Positions 52,633 to 60,541 of a stretch of DNA of 64,000 nucleotides are shown one piece after another (position 1 is the stretch's first letter; each line of letters begins with the position of its first letter). The notes under the pieces were generated by a model. The model did no database searches, was not told the DNA's origin, and worked only from the letters and a program-made list of their open reading frames with translations. The position numbers and the translations under genes are program-made. Origin of the DNA: CAYMMX01 sp964391675 (lineage in GTDB: Bacteria; Cyanobacteriota; Vampirovibrionia; Gastranaerophilales; Gastranaerophilaceae); the NCBI GenBank assembly GCA_964391675.1, contig CAYMMX010000006.1:1-64000 (forward strand), in the 5' to 3' direction.

Positions 52633-53271
52633 ATGAATTATTTTGAATTAATAAATAAATGCTTAATTGAACTTAACTATAAAAAATGTAGTGAATTCAC
52701 TGACCTTGTTAAAAATGACCACGAAAAAATTAAAAATATATTAAATATAATAAACTCAGAAGTCTGTAGTTTTGACACCTGGAATTTCTTGCTCAGAAAA
52801 CAGCAAATAGAATTACCAAAAAATTATTGTGAAATATATAATAATATACAAGGAAGAATTCATTCATTGTATATAGAAAATAAAAAATATGACTTTGAAA
52901 GTAATTTCGAAAAATTTTTACTAAACAAACAACCAACAAATTCATTTACTGTTTTTAATGATAAAATCTTGCTTCCTATTTTTGATAAAAATAAAACAAT
53001 AGAAATAATCTATTATACAAATAATTTTGCACAAGATTCAAATGGTTCAGACATATCTAAAATGAGCGCAGAAGATGATGTTTCAATTATACCATTTCCT
53101 TTTGTAGAACCGATTTTAGTATATGGAACATGCATGAGACTAAAAGGAAACGCTCAATACAGCAAGTTTTCATATTGGTATGGAATGTATAAAGATTCTC
53201 TTTCTAATATGAGGTCAAAAATAGGAATAAATGCACAAGAAACACCTCAAATAAGAATAAACAGACTTTGA
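52633..53271 (+). CDS. Putative head-tail adaptor (podovirus tail-tube accessory type)
   Basis: The 212 residues begin FELINKCLIELNYKKCSEFTDL...KNILNIINSEVCSFDTWNFLLRKQ and end DDVSIIPFPFVEPILVYGTCMRLKG...YWYGMYKDSLSNMRSK. This helix-sheet-helix arrangement, with a final YxxxLxxMR helix, resembles podovirus adaptor proteins (P22 gp4/T7 gp11 type). The assignment rests on pattern and location. AAAAGGAG precedes the start. Confidence 0.5.
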   Translation: MNYFELINKCLIELNYKKCSEFTDLVKNDHEKIKNILNIINSEVCSFDTWNFLLRKQQIELPKNYCEIYNNIQGRIHSLYIENKKYDFESNFEKFLLNKQPTNSFTVFNDKILLPIFDKNKTIEIIYYTNNFAQDSNGSDISKMSAEDDVSIIPFPFVEPILVYGTCMRLKGNAQYSKFSYWYGMYKDSLSNMRSKIGINAQETPQIRINRL

Positions 53272-53497
53272 AAATACGGCAAATAATTTTAGAAAATAAT
53301 GAAAAACAGGAGGGCTAGAACAGTTCAACTAAAAACAGACATGTAAAATAAAAGGAAATATTAAAACATGCCTTAAATTTATTAGTTCCCCAAATTCTGT
53401 CCCCCCTGTTAAGATTTTACACTAGCCGAAATATAAATAGCATGACTATTATATAATTTTTTTTAAAAAAACACAAATAAATAATAAGAAATGTAAA

Positions 53498-53932
53498 ATG
53501 AAAAACTTAACAAATAAACAAAAAAAATTCATTACAGAATACATAAAGTCACTAAATGCAGAGCTTTCAGCAAAAAACGCAGGATATAAATCAACCGACT
53601 TAAATAGAACTGTAGAGAAATTATTATCTAACAATTCTGTAATATATGAGATTAAAAATAAAATAAAAAAACACATGTCTTCTTTTAGAATAAATAAAGG
53701 ATATGTTGTTCAAAAATTATTAGAGATAGCAGAATTTTCACTCGAAGAAGAAGAAATTCTTGATAAAGAGGGAAGTTATACTGGGAAAAAAAAACTTCGA
53801 GATGCAGCTACTGGATTAAAATCTCTTGAATATTTATGCAAATATCTGGGTTTTAATACTAAACCTGATGATAATCTTGACTATGGGTCAAAAATAATTA
53901 CTATAAAAAATTTGGACGATGAAAAAATCTAA
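53498..53932 (+). CDS. Terminase small subunit
   Basis: The 144 residues begin NLTNKQKKFITEYIKSLNAELSAKNAGYKS, the classical Terminase_2 HTH start. IRNKIKKHM-like and GYVVQKLLEIAEF helices and a C-terminal oligomerisation region (KLRDAATGLKSLEYLCKYLGF) follow. It recognises phage DNA for packaging together with the large subunit at 57154, 3.2 kb away. Usually these two genes are adjacent. Confidence 0.9.
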   Translation: MKNLTNKQKKFITEYIKSLNAELSAKNAGYKSTDLNRTVEKLLSNNSVIYEIKNKIKKHMSSFRINKGYVVQKLLEIAEFSLEEEEILDKEGSYTGKKKLRDAATGLKSLEYLCKYLGFNTKPDDNLDYGSKIITIKNLDDEKI

Positions 53933-53958
53933 AAACAAATCTTACAAAGGAGTAAATA

Positions 53959-54318
53959 ATGACAAAAAAAGATGAAAATGATATTGAACAAAAATTATTA
54001 AATAGCACGTCTTTTGATGAATTAATCAAAAAAAAAATAGAAACAGAGCTGAAAAATGAAATAGAAAAAGCAAAAATTAAAACTCAAACTCAAACAATAA
54101 CAGATATTTCAAAAGTTCCGTCTGAATTAATTTTCAGTAAAAAGTCTACCTACAGAATATTTAATAAAGTAAACAAAACAGAAAGTTTTATAAATGGACT
54201 TCAGGCAGAATCAATGTTGGGACTGCAAAATAATGTAAGAGAAAAAATAAAAAATGGAAAAGTCGATGTATTTTCAACTGAAGAACTATATATTAAATTT
54301 GAGAAAACTGAATATTAA
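53959..54318 (+). CDS. Hypothetical 119-aa phage-cluster protein
   Basis: This Lys/Glu-rich protein has a helical N-terminal half (about 1-45) and a less charged middle (SKVPSELIFSKKSTYRIFNKVNKTESFINGLQAESMLGLQN). It follows the small terminase by 26 nt with an AAAGGAG site and ends at a bidirectional terminator. I recognise no family. It could be a packaging or head factor by position only. Confidence 0.6.
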   Translation: MTKKDENDIEQKLLNSTSFDELIKKKIETELKNEIEKAKIKTQTQTITDISKVPSELIFSKKSTYRIFNKVNKTESFINGLQAESMLGLQNNVREKIKNGKVDVFSTEELYIKFEKTEY

Positions 54319-54345
54319 AAAGAGCGGATAAACCGCTCTTTTTAA
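54316..54345. terminator. Bidirectional intrinsic terminator
   Basis: AAAAAGAGCGG and CCGCTCTTTTT form an 11-bp perfect stem around ATAAA. The flanking A and T runs serve both strands, stopping the plus-strand genes and the convergent membrane-protein gene. Confidence 0.92.
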
Positions 54346-54361
54346 TTATAGCATTAAAATA

Positions 54362-54817
54362 TTATGACAATACTACTGATAATACTTCATTAATAAATAA
54401 TACAAAAAATAAGATAAATACTAATGTAGCTAATGCTTTCTGAATATCAGCAAATAAAAATTCTCTTCTGTTTTTTCTTATGTCATTAATAGCTGTAATT
54501 TCTTCAGTATATGGTTTTACCGGAAACTGTTTTTCTATTTGTTCTAAAACATTAGAAAGCTTAACTTTAATAAGAAAATTATAAGAATCTACATTAATCC
54601 ACCATAAAATACAAACGGCTAAACCGGCTGCACTAAATACTAAAGTTGAAGATAAACCAAAAATGAATGAATAATCCTTAACTAAATACATAGTCAAAAT
54701 TAAACCTAAAATTAAAATTAAATAAAATTTATTAGTACAGAAGCTTCTATCAACAAATTTTTCTTTCTGTTCAGAGTAAATTTTATATAATTGTAAAACT
54801 ATCTCTTCTGAAGTCAT
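54362..54817 (-). CDS. Opposite-strand membrane protein inside the phage-type cluster (moron-like)
   Basis: The 151-residue protein is the only minus-strand gene of the cluster. It has three hydrophobic spans (about 31-46, 50-73 and 128-150) and a cytosolic loop with LEQIEKQFPVKPYTEEI. A WW-x-x-DSYNFLIKVKL stretch resembles a family of small octameric membrane proteins (RipA-like) as I remember it, with low certainty. It has its own terminator, and its reverse orientation fits an independently expressed cargo gene. AAGGATGG precedes the start. Confidence 0.7.
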   Translation of the reverse strand: MTSEEIVLQLYKIYSEQKEKFVDRSFCTNKFYLILILGLILTMYLVKDYSFIFGLSSTLVFSAAGLAVCILWWINVDSYNFLIKVKLSNVLEQIEKQFPVKPYTEEITAINDIRKNRREFLFADIQKALATLVFILFFVLFINEVLSVVLS

Positions 54818-54878
54818 ATAAACACCATCCTTTCATTTGAGATAATTGTATAAGTTTATTTGGAAAAAGTCAAGAGCT

Positions 54879-55421
54879 ATGAGCAAATTTATAAAAATAA
54901 TAGTAAATAAGAATGAAGGTAAATTCTTAAATATTGAATATTTACCTAATATTATAACCTTATACGAAAAATTCTCCCGCTATATTCATGATGATTATTT
55001 TTTAGAAAATAAATCTATTGTGGATGCTGTAATTAATCTAGTTGAAAAAACAACTCCATTTTTTTGGGGGATTCTAGATAAAAAAAATGAAAAATTTGCA
55101 GGGTTTTGTTTCTTAGAAAATTTAACAGGGAATAGTAAAAATTTACACAGTGCAGATATTACAACTTGCTTTGAACCTGAATTTTGGGGAAACTACACAA
55201 AAAAATGTGCTCAGAAATTCATAAAATACTGTTTTAAAAAATATAAGTTCGAGAAATTAAAAGCATATATTTTTCCTCAAAACTCAAGAGTTAAAGCTCT
55301 TTTAAAAAAAAGTGGGTTTAAAAAAGAAGCTTTATTAAAGGCTGAAACATATAAAAATGGTATTTTACAAGATATTGAAATATATTCACTTATTAAAACA
55401 AGCAACAAAAAGGAGATTTAA
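54879..55421 (+). CDS. GNAT-family acetyltransferase in the phage-type cluster
   Basis: I choose the ATG at 54879 (180 residues); a TTG at 54846 is also in frame. The pattern is GNAT-like: FWGILDKKNEKFAGFCFLENL (strands beta2-4), FEPEFWGNYTKKCAQKFIKYCF (acyl-CoA-binding region and following helix), and LKAYIFPQNSRVKALLKKSGFKKEALL, the typical C-terminal NxxxxxLxxxxGF block. Similar GNAT proteins occur beside portal genes in podoviruses. The substrate is unknown. It ends 2 nt before the portal gene. Confidence 0.8.
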   Translation: MSKFIKIIVNKNEGKFLNIEYLPNIITLYEKFSRYIHDDYFLENKSIVDAVINLVEKTTPFFWGILDKKNEKFAGFCFLENLTGNSKNLHSADITTCFEPEFWGNYTKKCAQKFIKYCFKKYKFEKLKAYIFPQNSRVKALLKKSGFKKEALLKAETYKNGILQDIEIYSLIKTSNKKEI

Positions 55422-55423
55422 TA

Positions 55424-57085
55424 ATGAAATTTGAAAAAACCAATGAGGATTTAACAAAAACACTGGATTTAGACGAAGAGCTGATTCTTATCCAAAAAAT
55501 CCCCGAAAAATATGACCATATGGATAATGATAGAGCTGAACAATTAAATGACATAAAATTATTAAGAAGCACAATATATCGTAACCAAATACCACAAATT
55601 AACGGATGGGGGTCAAAAATTGAACTTCCTGATATATATGAGCTTGCCCAAACACTTAAATCTCATATAAGTGATAATTTATATTCGCATCCCGATGCAA
55701 TGTTTGATGTTACAGGCACTAATCCTCAAGCACAAAGTTTTGCAAACAGACAAAAAGCAATGCTTGTAAATACATTTGATAATATGAAACTGGAGAACGA
55801 ACTAGAAAAAATAATAGACTCAATAGTCGAAACAGGTGAAAGTACCATCTTTTTGGGATGGGAAACAAAAATTAAAACAATAAGAAGAGCTCAAAGTATT
55901 GAAGAACAATTGGTCACACCAACAGAAGACGGTTTTATTATAGAAAACAAAGTTGTTTATGACAACCCAATTGTTAAACACGTAAAATCAGAAGATTTTG
56001 TTTTTGATAAAAACAAAAAAGATAACTGGGACAGTTGTGCCAAAATATACAGAACTTACTGCGAATTAGAAGAACTAATGGATAATAAAGCAAACAATCT
56101 TTTAACCAAAGAAAAAATAAGTGCTTTGAAAGGAGTGATGAACAATAAATTTAAAAAAGAAACAGATAAAGCAGTTGATGATAAAAGAATTGAAATTCTG
56201 GAGTACTGGGGAGATATTGAATTAAACAACGGTGATATATTAAAAAATTGGCTTATTGTATTAGCAGGAAGAAAAGAAATAATAAGATTTGAACCAAATC
56301 CATTTATAATAAATCCTTTTATTCATTCTAATATAATTGAAAATCCCGAAACATTAAGAGGAATTTCACCACTGAGAGTTGCTCTAATTTTAAATAATAT
56401 TTCATCAACTATCTTAAATAAACAAATTGATGCCCTTGCATTAATGATGAACCCTCCTTACTTAGCACCCAAAGGTAGTTTTAAAGGAGAGCAAATAGTA
56501 AAACCCGGTAAAATCATTGAATATGATGCTACATTAATGCCAAGCGCTCCAACCGCACTAAGTTTTGATAAAGCAATGCAAGGATGGGATTTTTTAAGAT
56601 ATTTTAAAACAACAATAGAAAGCGCAACAGGAATTTTTAATAATATGAGTGGAAATCTTCAATCAGAACAAAGAACTGCAACTGAATTAAATTATTCGGT
56701 AAATGGACAAACTGCCAGATTAAATATGTTATTGGAAACAATAAACAGAAAAATAATTATACCAATGGTAGAAAAAACAGCAGAATTAATTGCTAACTTT
56801 AAGATTGGCAAAGAAATTATCAGTATAAATGATAGAGGAAGAACTTTGTTTATAGAAGTTGATGAAAACATAAGAAATGGAAATTATATCTACAAATATG
56901 GAGATAGAAAAGCATCACTGGAAAGAAAAACAAAAATGAACGAAATCTTTAATATTGTAAAAGCATTTGCCGAAGTACCAACAATAGCCAACCAAATTAA
57001 TTGGATAGAATGTTTTAAATTTGCATTGGAACAATACGGCATCGAAAATTCCAGTAATTTCCTGTTGGAAGGGAATACAAACTAA
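55424..57085 (+). CDS. Portal protein (podovirus type)
   Basis: The 553-residue product has the portal signature: an N-terminal helical region with Asp/Glu-rich segments, FANRQKAMLVNTFDNM, a wing with VKSEDFVFDKNKKDNWDSC, and a stem/clip region ISPLRVALILNNISSTILNKQIDALALMMNPPY. TATGIFNNMSGNLQSEQRTATELNYSVNG and TINRKIIIPMVEKTAEL follow in the crown-side helices. It forms the dodecameric DNA gate of the capsid. A 32-nt perfect palindrome follows its stop. Confidence 0.85.
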   Translation: MKFEKTNEDLTKTLDLDEELILIQKIPEKYDHMDNDRAEQLNDIKLLRSTIYRNQIPQINGWGSKIELPDIYELAQTLKSHISDNLYSHPDAMFDVTGTNPQAQSFANRQKAMLVNTFDNMKLENELEKIIDSIVETGESTIFLGWETKIKTIRRAQSIEEQLVTPTEDGFIIENKVVYDNPIVKHVKSEDFVFDKNKKDNWDSCAKIYRTYCELEELMDNKANNLLTKEKISALKGVMNNKFKKETDKAVDDKRIEILEYWGDIELNNGDILKNWLIVLAGRKEIIRFEPNPFIINPFIHSNIIENPETLRGISPLRVALILNNISSTILNKQIDALALMMNPPYLAPKGSFKGEQIVKPGKIIEYDATLMPSAPTALSFDKAMQGWDFLRYFKTTIESATGIFNNMSGNLQSEQRTATELNYSVNGQTARLNMLLETINRKIIIPMVEKTAELIANFKIGKEIISINDRGRTLFIEVDENIRNGNYIYKYGDRKASLERKTKMNEIFNIVKAFAEVPTIANQINWIECFKFALEQYGIENSSNFLLEGNTN

Positions 57086-57104
57086 AAAGCTGGAAGTAGA
57101 GAGA

Positions 57105-57136
57105 AGACGCAGAATCAATTAATTGATTCTGCGTCT
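57105..57136. repeat. 32-nt perfect palindrome between portal and large terminase genes
   Basis: AGACGCAGAATCAATT (57105-57120) is followed without a spacer by its exact reverse complement (57121-57136). The next bases are ATTTAAAA, so it could form a terminator-like hairpin or a protein-binding site in the packaging region. Confidence 0.92.
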
Positions 57137-57153
57137 ATTTAAAATAGGAAAAA

Positions 57154-58446
57154 ATGGAATATAATTTATTAAAAGCACAAAGAGAATTTTTAGAAATTCC
57201 ACATGATTACAGTCTAGATGTTGCAGTGTATCAAGGAGGTTTCGGGTCTGGAAAAACTTTTTCCGGCTCTCTTCTTGGAATACTCTTATGCATAAAATTC
57301 CCCGGAATAAGAGGGCTTGTTGGGGCACAAACTTATACTCTGGTTAGAGATACAACATTACAAACATATTTTGAACACTTTGAAAACTTGAATTTTAAAG
57401 ATGGAAAAGACTATGAATGGTCGACTTCATTACAAAAATTGACGTTTAAAAATGGTTCGGAAATATTATTTAGGCATTTTGACGAGCCAAACAAACTTAA
57501 ATCCCTAAATTTGGGGTTTGCTGAAATTGAAGAAATGTCTGATATTCCCTTTTCTACTTTTAAAATGCTTCTTGGTAGAATGAGACAAACAATAAAAAAA
57601 GAATGGAAAAATTTTACTTATAGAATTTTTGGACACACAAACCCTGAAATACAAAGAGGGTGGATTTATAAAACATTTATAGAAAATTATAAACCGAATT
57701 ACCGTATAATTTCCGCGCCAACAACTGAAAATGTATATCTTCCCGAAGGCTTTTGTGAAGAACTTAAAAAATTATATGATGAAGAATATTATAGGATTTT
57801 TGTTCTTGCTCAAAATGGAGAATATAATTCGGGACTAGTTATAAAAGATTTTACACATGAGAACATAAAAGAAATTTACTACCAACAAGATATGAACTTA
57901 CATATAACATGTGATTTTAACGTAGATCCGATGGCTTGGATTTTAGCTCATAAAACTGATGATAAAGTTTTCTTTTTTGATGAAATAGTAATGGAAAATA
58001 CAACAACCGCAAAAGCTTGTGATGAATTTTATTACAGATATCCTAATCACAAAGGAAAAATTATTATAAACGGTGATGCATCCGGAGACAATAGAAGTTG
58101 TACCAGTGAATTCACTAATTACGTAATTATAAAGAAAAAACTTGAAAGATTTGGGTATGAAGATATTGAAGTACAAATTAAAGCCTTTAACCCACCAATA
58201 AAAAACAGAATAATGGCTTTCAATTCAAGGATAAGGTCAGCAGATTCTCAAATAAGGCTTTATGTTGATAAAAAATGCGAAAAACTTCTCTATAATATCT
58301 ATAATTTAAAATACAAAGAAGGTTCTTCTAAAATTGATTTGCCATCACACTCTCAAATTAAACAAGCAAAAGAACTGAAGTTTTTAGGTCACCCAATGGA
58401 TGCTGCATCATATTTAGTTGAGTTTTATTGGCCGATAACAATATGA
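57154..58446 (+). CDS. Terminase large subunit
   Basis: This ATP-driven packaging motor and nuclease has 430 residues. Walker A is GGFGSGKT (28-35) and Walker B lies in LNLGFAEIEEMSD. The coupling region is FGHTNPE. The RNase H-like nuclease has its first acidic residue in HITCDFNVDPMAWI and a second in IINGDASGDNRS. Length and motifs are intact, so the motor looks functional. It lies at the 3' end of the cluster, the reverse of the usual terminase-first order. Confidence 0.92.
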   Translation: MEYNLLKAQREFLEIPHDYSLDVAVYQGGFGSGKTFSGSLLGILLCIKFPGIRGLVGAQTYTLVRDTTLQTYFEHFENLNFKDGKDYEWSTSLQKLTFKNGSEILFRHFDEPNKLKSLNLGFAEIEEMSDIPFSTFKMLLGRMRQTIKKEWKNFTYRIFGHTNPEIQRGWIYKTFIENYKPNYRIISAPTTENVYLPEGFCEELKKLYDEEYYRIFVLAQNGEYNSGLVIKDFTHENIKEIYYQQDMNLHITCDFNVDPMAWILAHKTDDKVFFFDEIVMENTTTAKACDEFYYRYPNHKGKIIINGDASGDNRSCTSEFTNYVIIKKKLERFGYEDIEVQIKAFNPPIKNRIMAFNSRIRSADSQIRLYVDKKCEKLLYNIYNLKYKEGSSKIDLPSHSQIKQAKELKFLGHPMDAASYLVEFYWPITI

Positions 58447-58457
58447 GAAAGGAATAA

Positions 58458-58694
58458 ATGGAAAAACTTTTACATTACTCTCCTATATTAATTGCAGTTA
58501 TGATTTTTTTAATTCAGCAAAGAATAGTAATTACACCAGAGCAACTGGAAAAAAAACATCGTGAAATTCTTAAAGATGCAGAAGAAAGATTTGCAACACT
58601 AAGCAGTGTTCGAGATTTAAAAGAACAGTTTACAGACATGAAAGACAAAATAGACAAAATTTATGACTGTATCATTGCAGTTAAAAAAAACTAA
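58458..58694 (+). CDS. Small membrane-anchored coiled-coil protein
   Basis: The 78 residues comprise an N-terminal membrane span (about 8-22, PILIAVMIFLIQQRI) and a charged coiled coil (about 28-72). This architecture is seen in phage lysis accessory proteins (Rz/XhlA-like), but no specific family can be claimed. It starts 12 nt after the large terminase gene and is the last gene of the cluster, before a strong hairpin. Confidence 0.65.
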   Translation: MEKLLHYSPILIAVMIFLIQQRIVITPEQLEKKHREILKDAEERFATLSSVRDLKEQFTDMKDKIDKIYDCIIAVKKN

Positions 58695-58713
58695 CCAAAA
58701 AATTAAAAATTAA

Positions 58714-58750
58714 TAGGCGCCAAATAGTTTTAAAAAACTATTTGGCGCCT
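58714..58750. terminator. Strong hairpin at the right edge of the phage-type cluster
   Basis: AGGCGCCAAATAGTTTT (58714-58730, with one further T) pairs with AAAACTATTTGGCGCCT (58734-58750) over about 17 bp. It can stop both the plus-strand cluster and the minus-strand speE transcript, though neither T-run is long. Confidence 0.8.
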
Positions 58751-58768
58751 TACATAGTCAATTAAGTC

Positions 58769-59608
58769 TTACAATAATTCTTTTAAAAAATTTGGGAGGG
58801 CAAAGCGAGCCAAATGATATTCTTTATTATAAATTTTACACGTTTTCGTAATCTCTTCACAACGTTTTTCATCAAAATAAGAAAGGGGGTTAATATCGAC
58901 AGAGCAAAAAGCCCAAGCCCAATATCCACCAGGATATGTAGGGATTGGAGATGTATATGTTGACGTTATCGGGAACACTTTTTTTAATAAATTATACATT
59001 TTCATTATTTCATTCTTATTTACAACTGGAGATTCCGATTGTGCAGCAACTATACCACCTTTTTTCAAAGATTTTTTAACATTATTATAAAATTCTTCAG
59101 TAAATAGACCTTCACCAGGGCCCATAGGATCAGTAGAATCAATTAATACAATATCAAATTCATTTTCTTTATTCTTAATATATTCAATAGCATCTTCAAC
59201 CAAAACCTCTACTTTTGAATCATCTAACTTAGCGGCAATCGTGGGTAAATACTTTTTACATGCATCAATAACCATTCCGTCGATTTCACAAAGTATAACC
59301 TTTTCTACCGTATTATGCTTAAGAACTTCTCTTACTGTTCCTCCGTCACCTCCACCGATTACAAGAACCGTTTTAGGATTTGGATGATTAATCATTGGTA
59401 TATGAGAAATCATTTCATGATAGAAAAATTCATCACCTTCTGTTGTCATCATTAAATCATCTAATGTTAGAATTTTTCCCAAAGCTGAATCAGTATCAAT
59501 AATTTCAACTTTTTGAAATTGCGATTGTTCTGAAAACAAAACATCTTTTACTTTAATTGCTATACCAAAACCTGCCGGTGTAATTTCTTTATAAAAATTT
59601 TCGCTCAT
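58769..59608 (-). CDS. speE: Spermidine synthase
   Basis: SpeE transfers an aminopropyl group from decarboxylated SAM to putrescine. The 279 residues contain the SAM-type site VIGGGDGGTVREVLKH, the catalytic-loop DSTDPMGPGEGLFTEEFY, and HEMISHIP. No speD (SAM decarboxylase) is next to it. It shares a minus-strand operon with the HIT gene, 2 nt apart. Confidence 0.95.
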   Translation of the reverse strand: MSENFYKEITPAGFGIAIKVKDVLFSEQSQFQKVEIIDTDSALGKILTLDDLMMTTEGDEFFYHEMISHIPMINHPNPKTVLVIGGGDGGTVREVLKHNTVEKVILCEIDGMVIDACKKYLPTIAAKLDDSKVEVLVEDAIEYIKNKENEFDIVLIDSTDPMGPGEGLFTEEFYNNVKKSLKKGGIVAAQSESPVVNKNEIMKMYNLLKKVFPITSTYTSPIPTYPGGYWAWAFCSVDINPLSYFDEKRCEEITKTCKIYNKEYHLARFALPNFLKELL

Positions 59609-59610
59609 TT

Positions 59611-59934
59611 TTACTCCTGTGATAATGTATTAGACAAAACGTGAAAATGGAGGTGAAAAACAACCTGTCCTTCTTCTTTTCCTGTATTAACATGAACTCT
59701 GTATGCTTTTACTTTTTTAATTTTAGCAACTTCTTTAACTGCTTTAAGAATTTCTGACATAACTTTTTCATCTTCAAGTTCACTTAAAGAATCGACATGA
59801 TTTTTGGGTATAACCAATGAATGCACTTTTGCTTTTGGATTAATATCTTCTATTGCAATTACATAATCATTTTCGTAAATTTTTTTTGAAGGAATTTCAC
59901 CATTGATTATTTTACAAAAAATACATTCAGTCAT
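59611..59934 (-). CDS. HIT-family nucleotide-binding protein
   Basis: The 107 residues show the HINT-type layout: CIFCKIINGEIPSKKIYE at the start, EDINPKAKVHSLVIPKNHV in the middle and the catalytic triad VVFHLHFHVL. Such proteins hydrolyse AMP-lysine-like or other nucleotide phosphoramidates. It starts the transcript that continues into speE. Confidence 0.93.
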   Translation of the reverse strand: MTECIFCKIINGEIPSKKIYENDYVIAIEDINPKAKVHSLVIPKNHVDSLSELEDEKVMSEILKAVKEVAKIKKVKAYRVHVNTGKEEGQVVFHLHFHVLSNTLSQE

Positions 59935-60022
59935 TATTCTTCTCCTTACCCGTATTAGTTAATTGTACCATAAAATTATTTATGTTTTATGATATAATTA
60001 TTAAAAATTAAAAGGAGCGAAT

Positions 60023-60541
60023 ATGGAATTTTTAGAGTTATTAAAAAATAGATATTCAGTAAGAAAATTTAATGAAAAAGAAGTAGAAACAGAAAATATT
60101 CAAAAGATACTAGAAGCCGGAAGAGTTGCTCCAACTGCATGTAATCTTCAACCACAAAGAATTCTTGTGTTGAATGAACCTGAAAGTTTAAATAAATTAA
60201 AAAATTGCACTCCTTATCATTTTGATGCAAAACTAGCAATCTTAGTTTGTTATGATAAAACAGTAAGTTGGAAAAGAAAATATGACAATGAGGATGGTGG
60301 AATTATTGATGCAAGTATTGTAACAACACAAATGATGCTACAAATAGCTAATTTAGGACTTGGAACAACTTGGGTTGGCTCTTTTGATCCGCAAAAAGTT
60401 AAAGAAGAGTTTAAATTAAAACAAAATTTAGTGCCTGTCGCAATTTTACCTATCGGTTATCCTGCAGAAGATGCCCAACCAAGTCCGGTGCACGAAAAAA
60501 GATTAGAGTTAAGCCAAACAACTTTTTATAATAATTTTTAA
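60023..60541 (+). CDS. Nitroreductase-family FMN oxidoreductase
   Basis: The 172-residue protein has the compact nitroreductase fold signature: LLKNRYSVRKFNEKEV with FMN-binding Arg residues, EAGRVAPTACNLQPQRILV, ASIVTTQMMLQIANLGLGTTWVGSF and LPIGYPAEDAQPSP. It reduces nitro compounds, quinones or other acceptors with NAD(P)H. The physiological substrate is unknown. AAAGGAG precedes the start. It converges with the protease-like gene, with a 4-nt overlap. Confidence 0.9.
   Translation: MEFLELLKNRYSVRKFNEKEVETENIQKILEAGRVAPTACNLQPQRILVLNEPESLNKLKNCTPYHFDAKLAILVCYDKTVSWKRKYDNEDGGIIDASIVTTQMMLQIANLGLGTTWVGSFDPQKVKEEFKLKQNLVPVAILPIGYPAEDAQPSPVHEKRLELSQTTFYNNF

Noticed and set aside
47401..58760. 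att direct repeats flanking the phage-type cluster
   Set aside because: I compared the sequences left of 47596 and right of 58694 by eye and found no convincing direct repeat, and no tRNA gene is nearby. A computed comparison would be needed to exclude short or imperfect sites.
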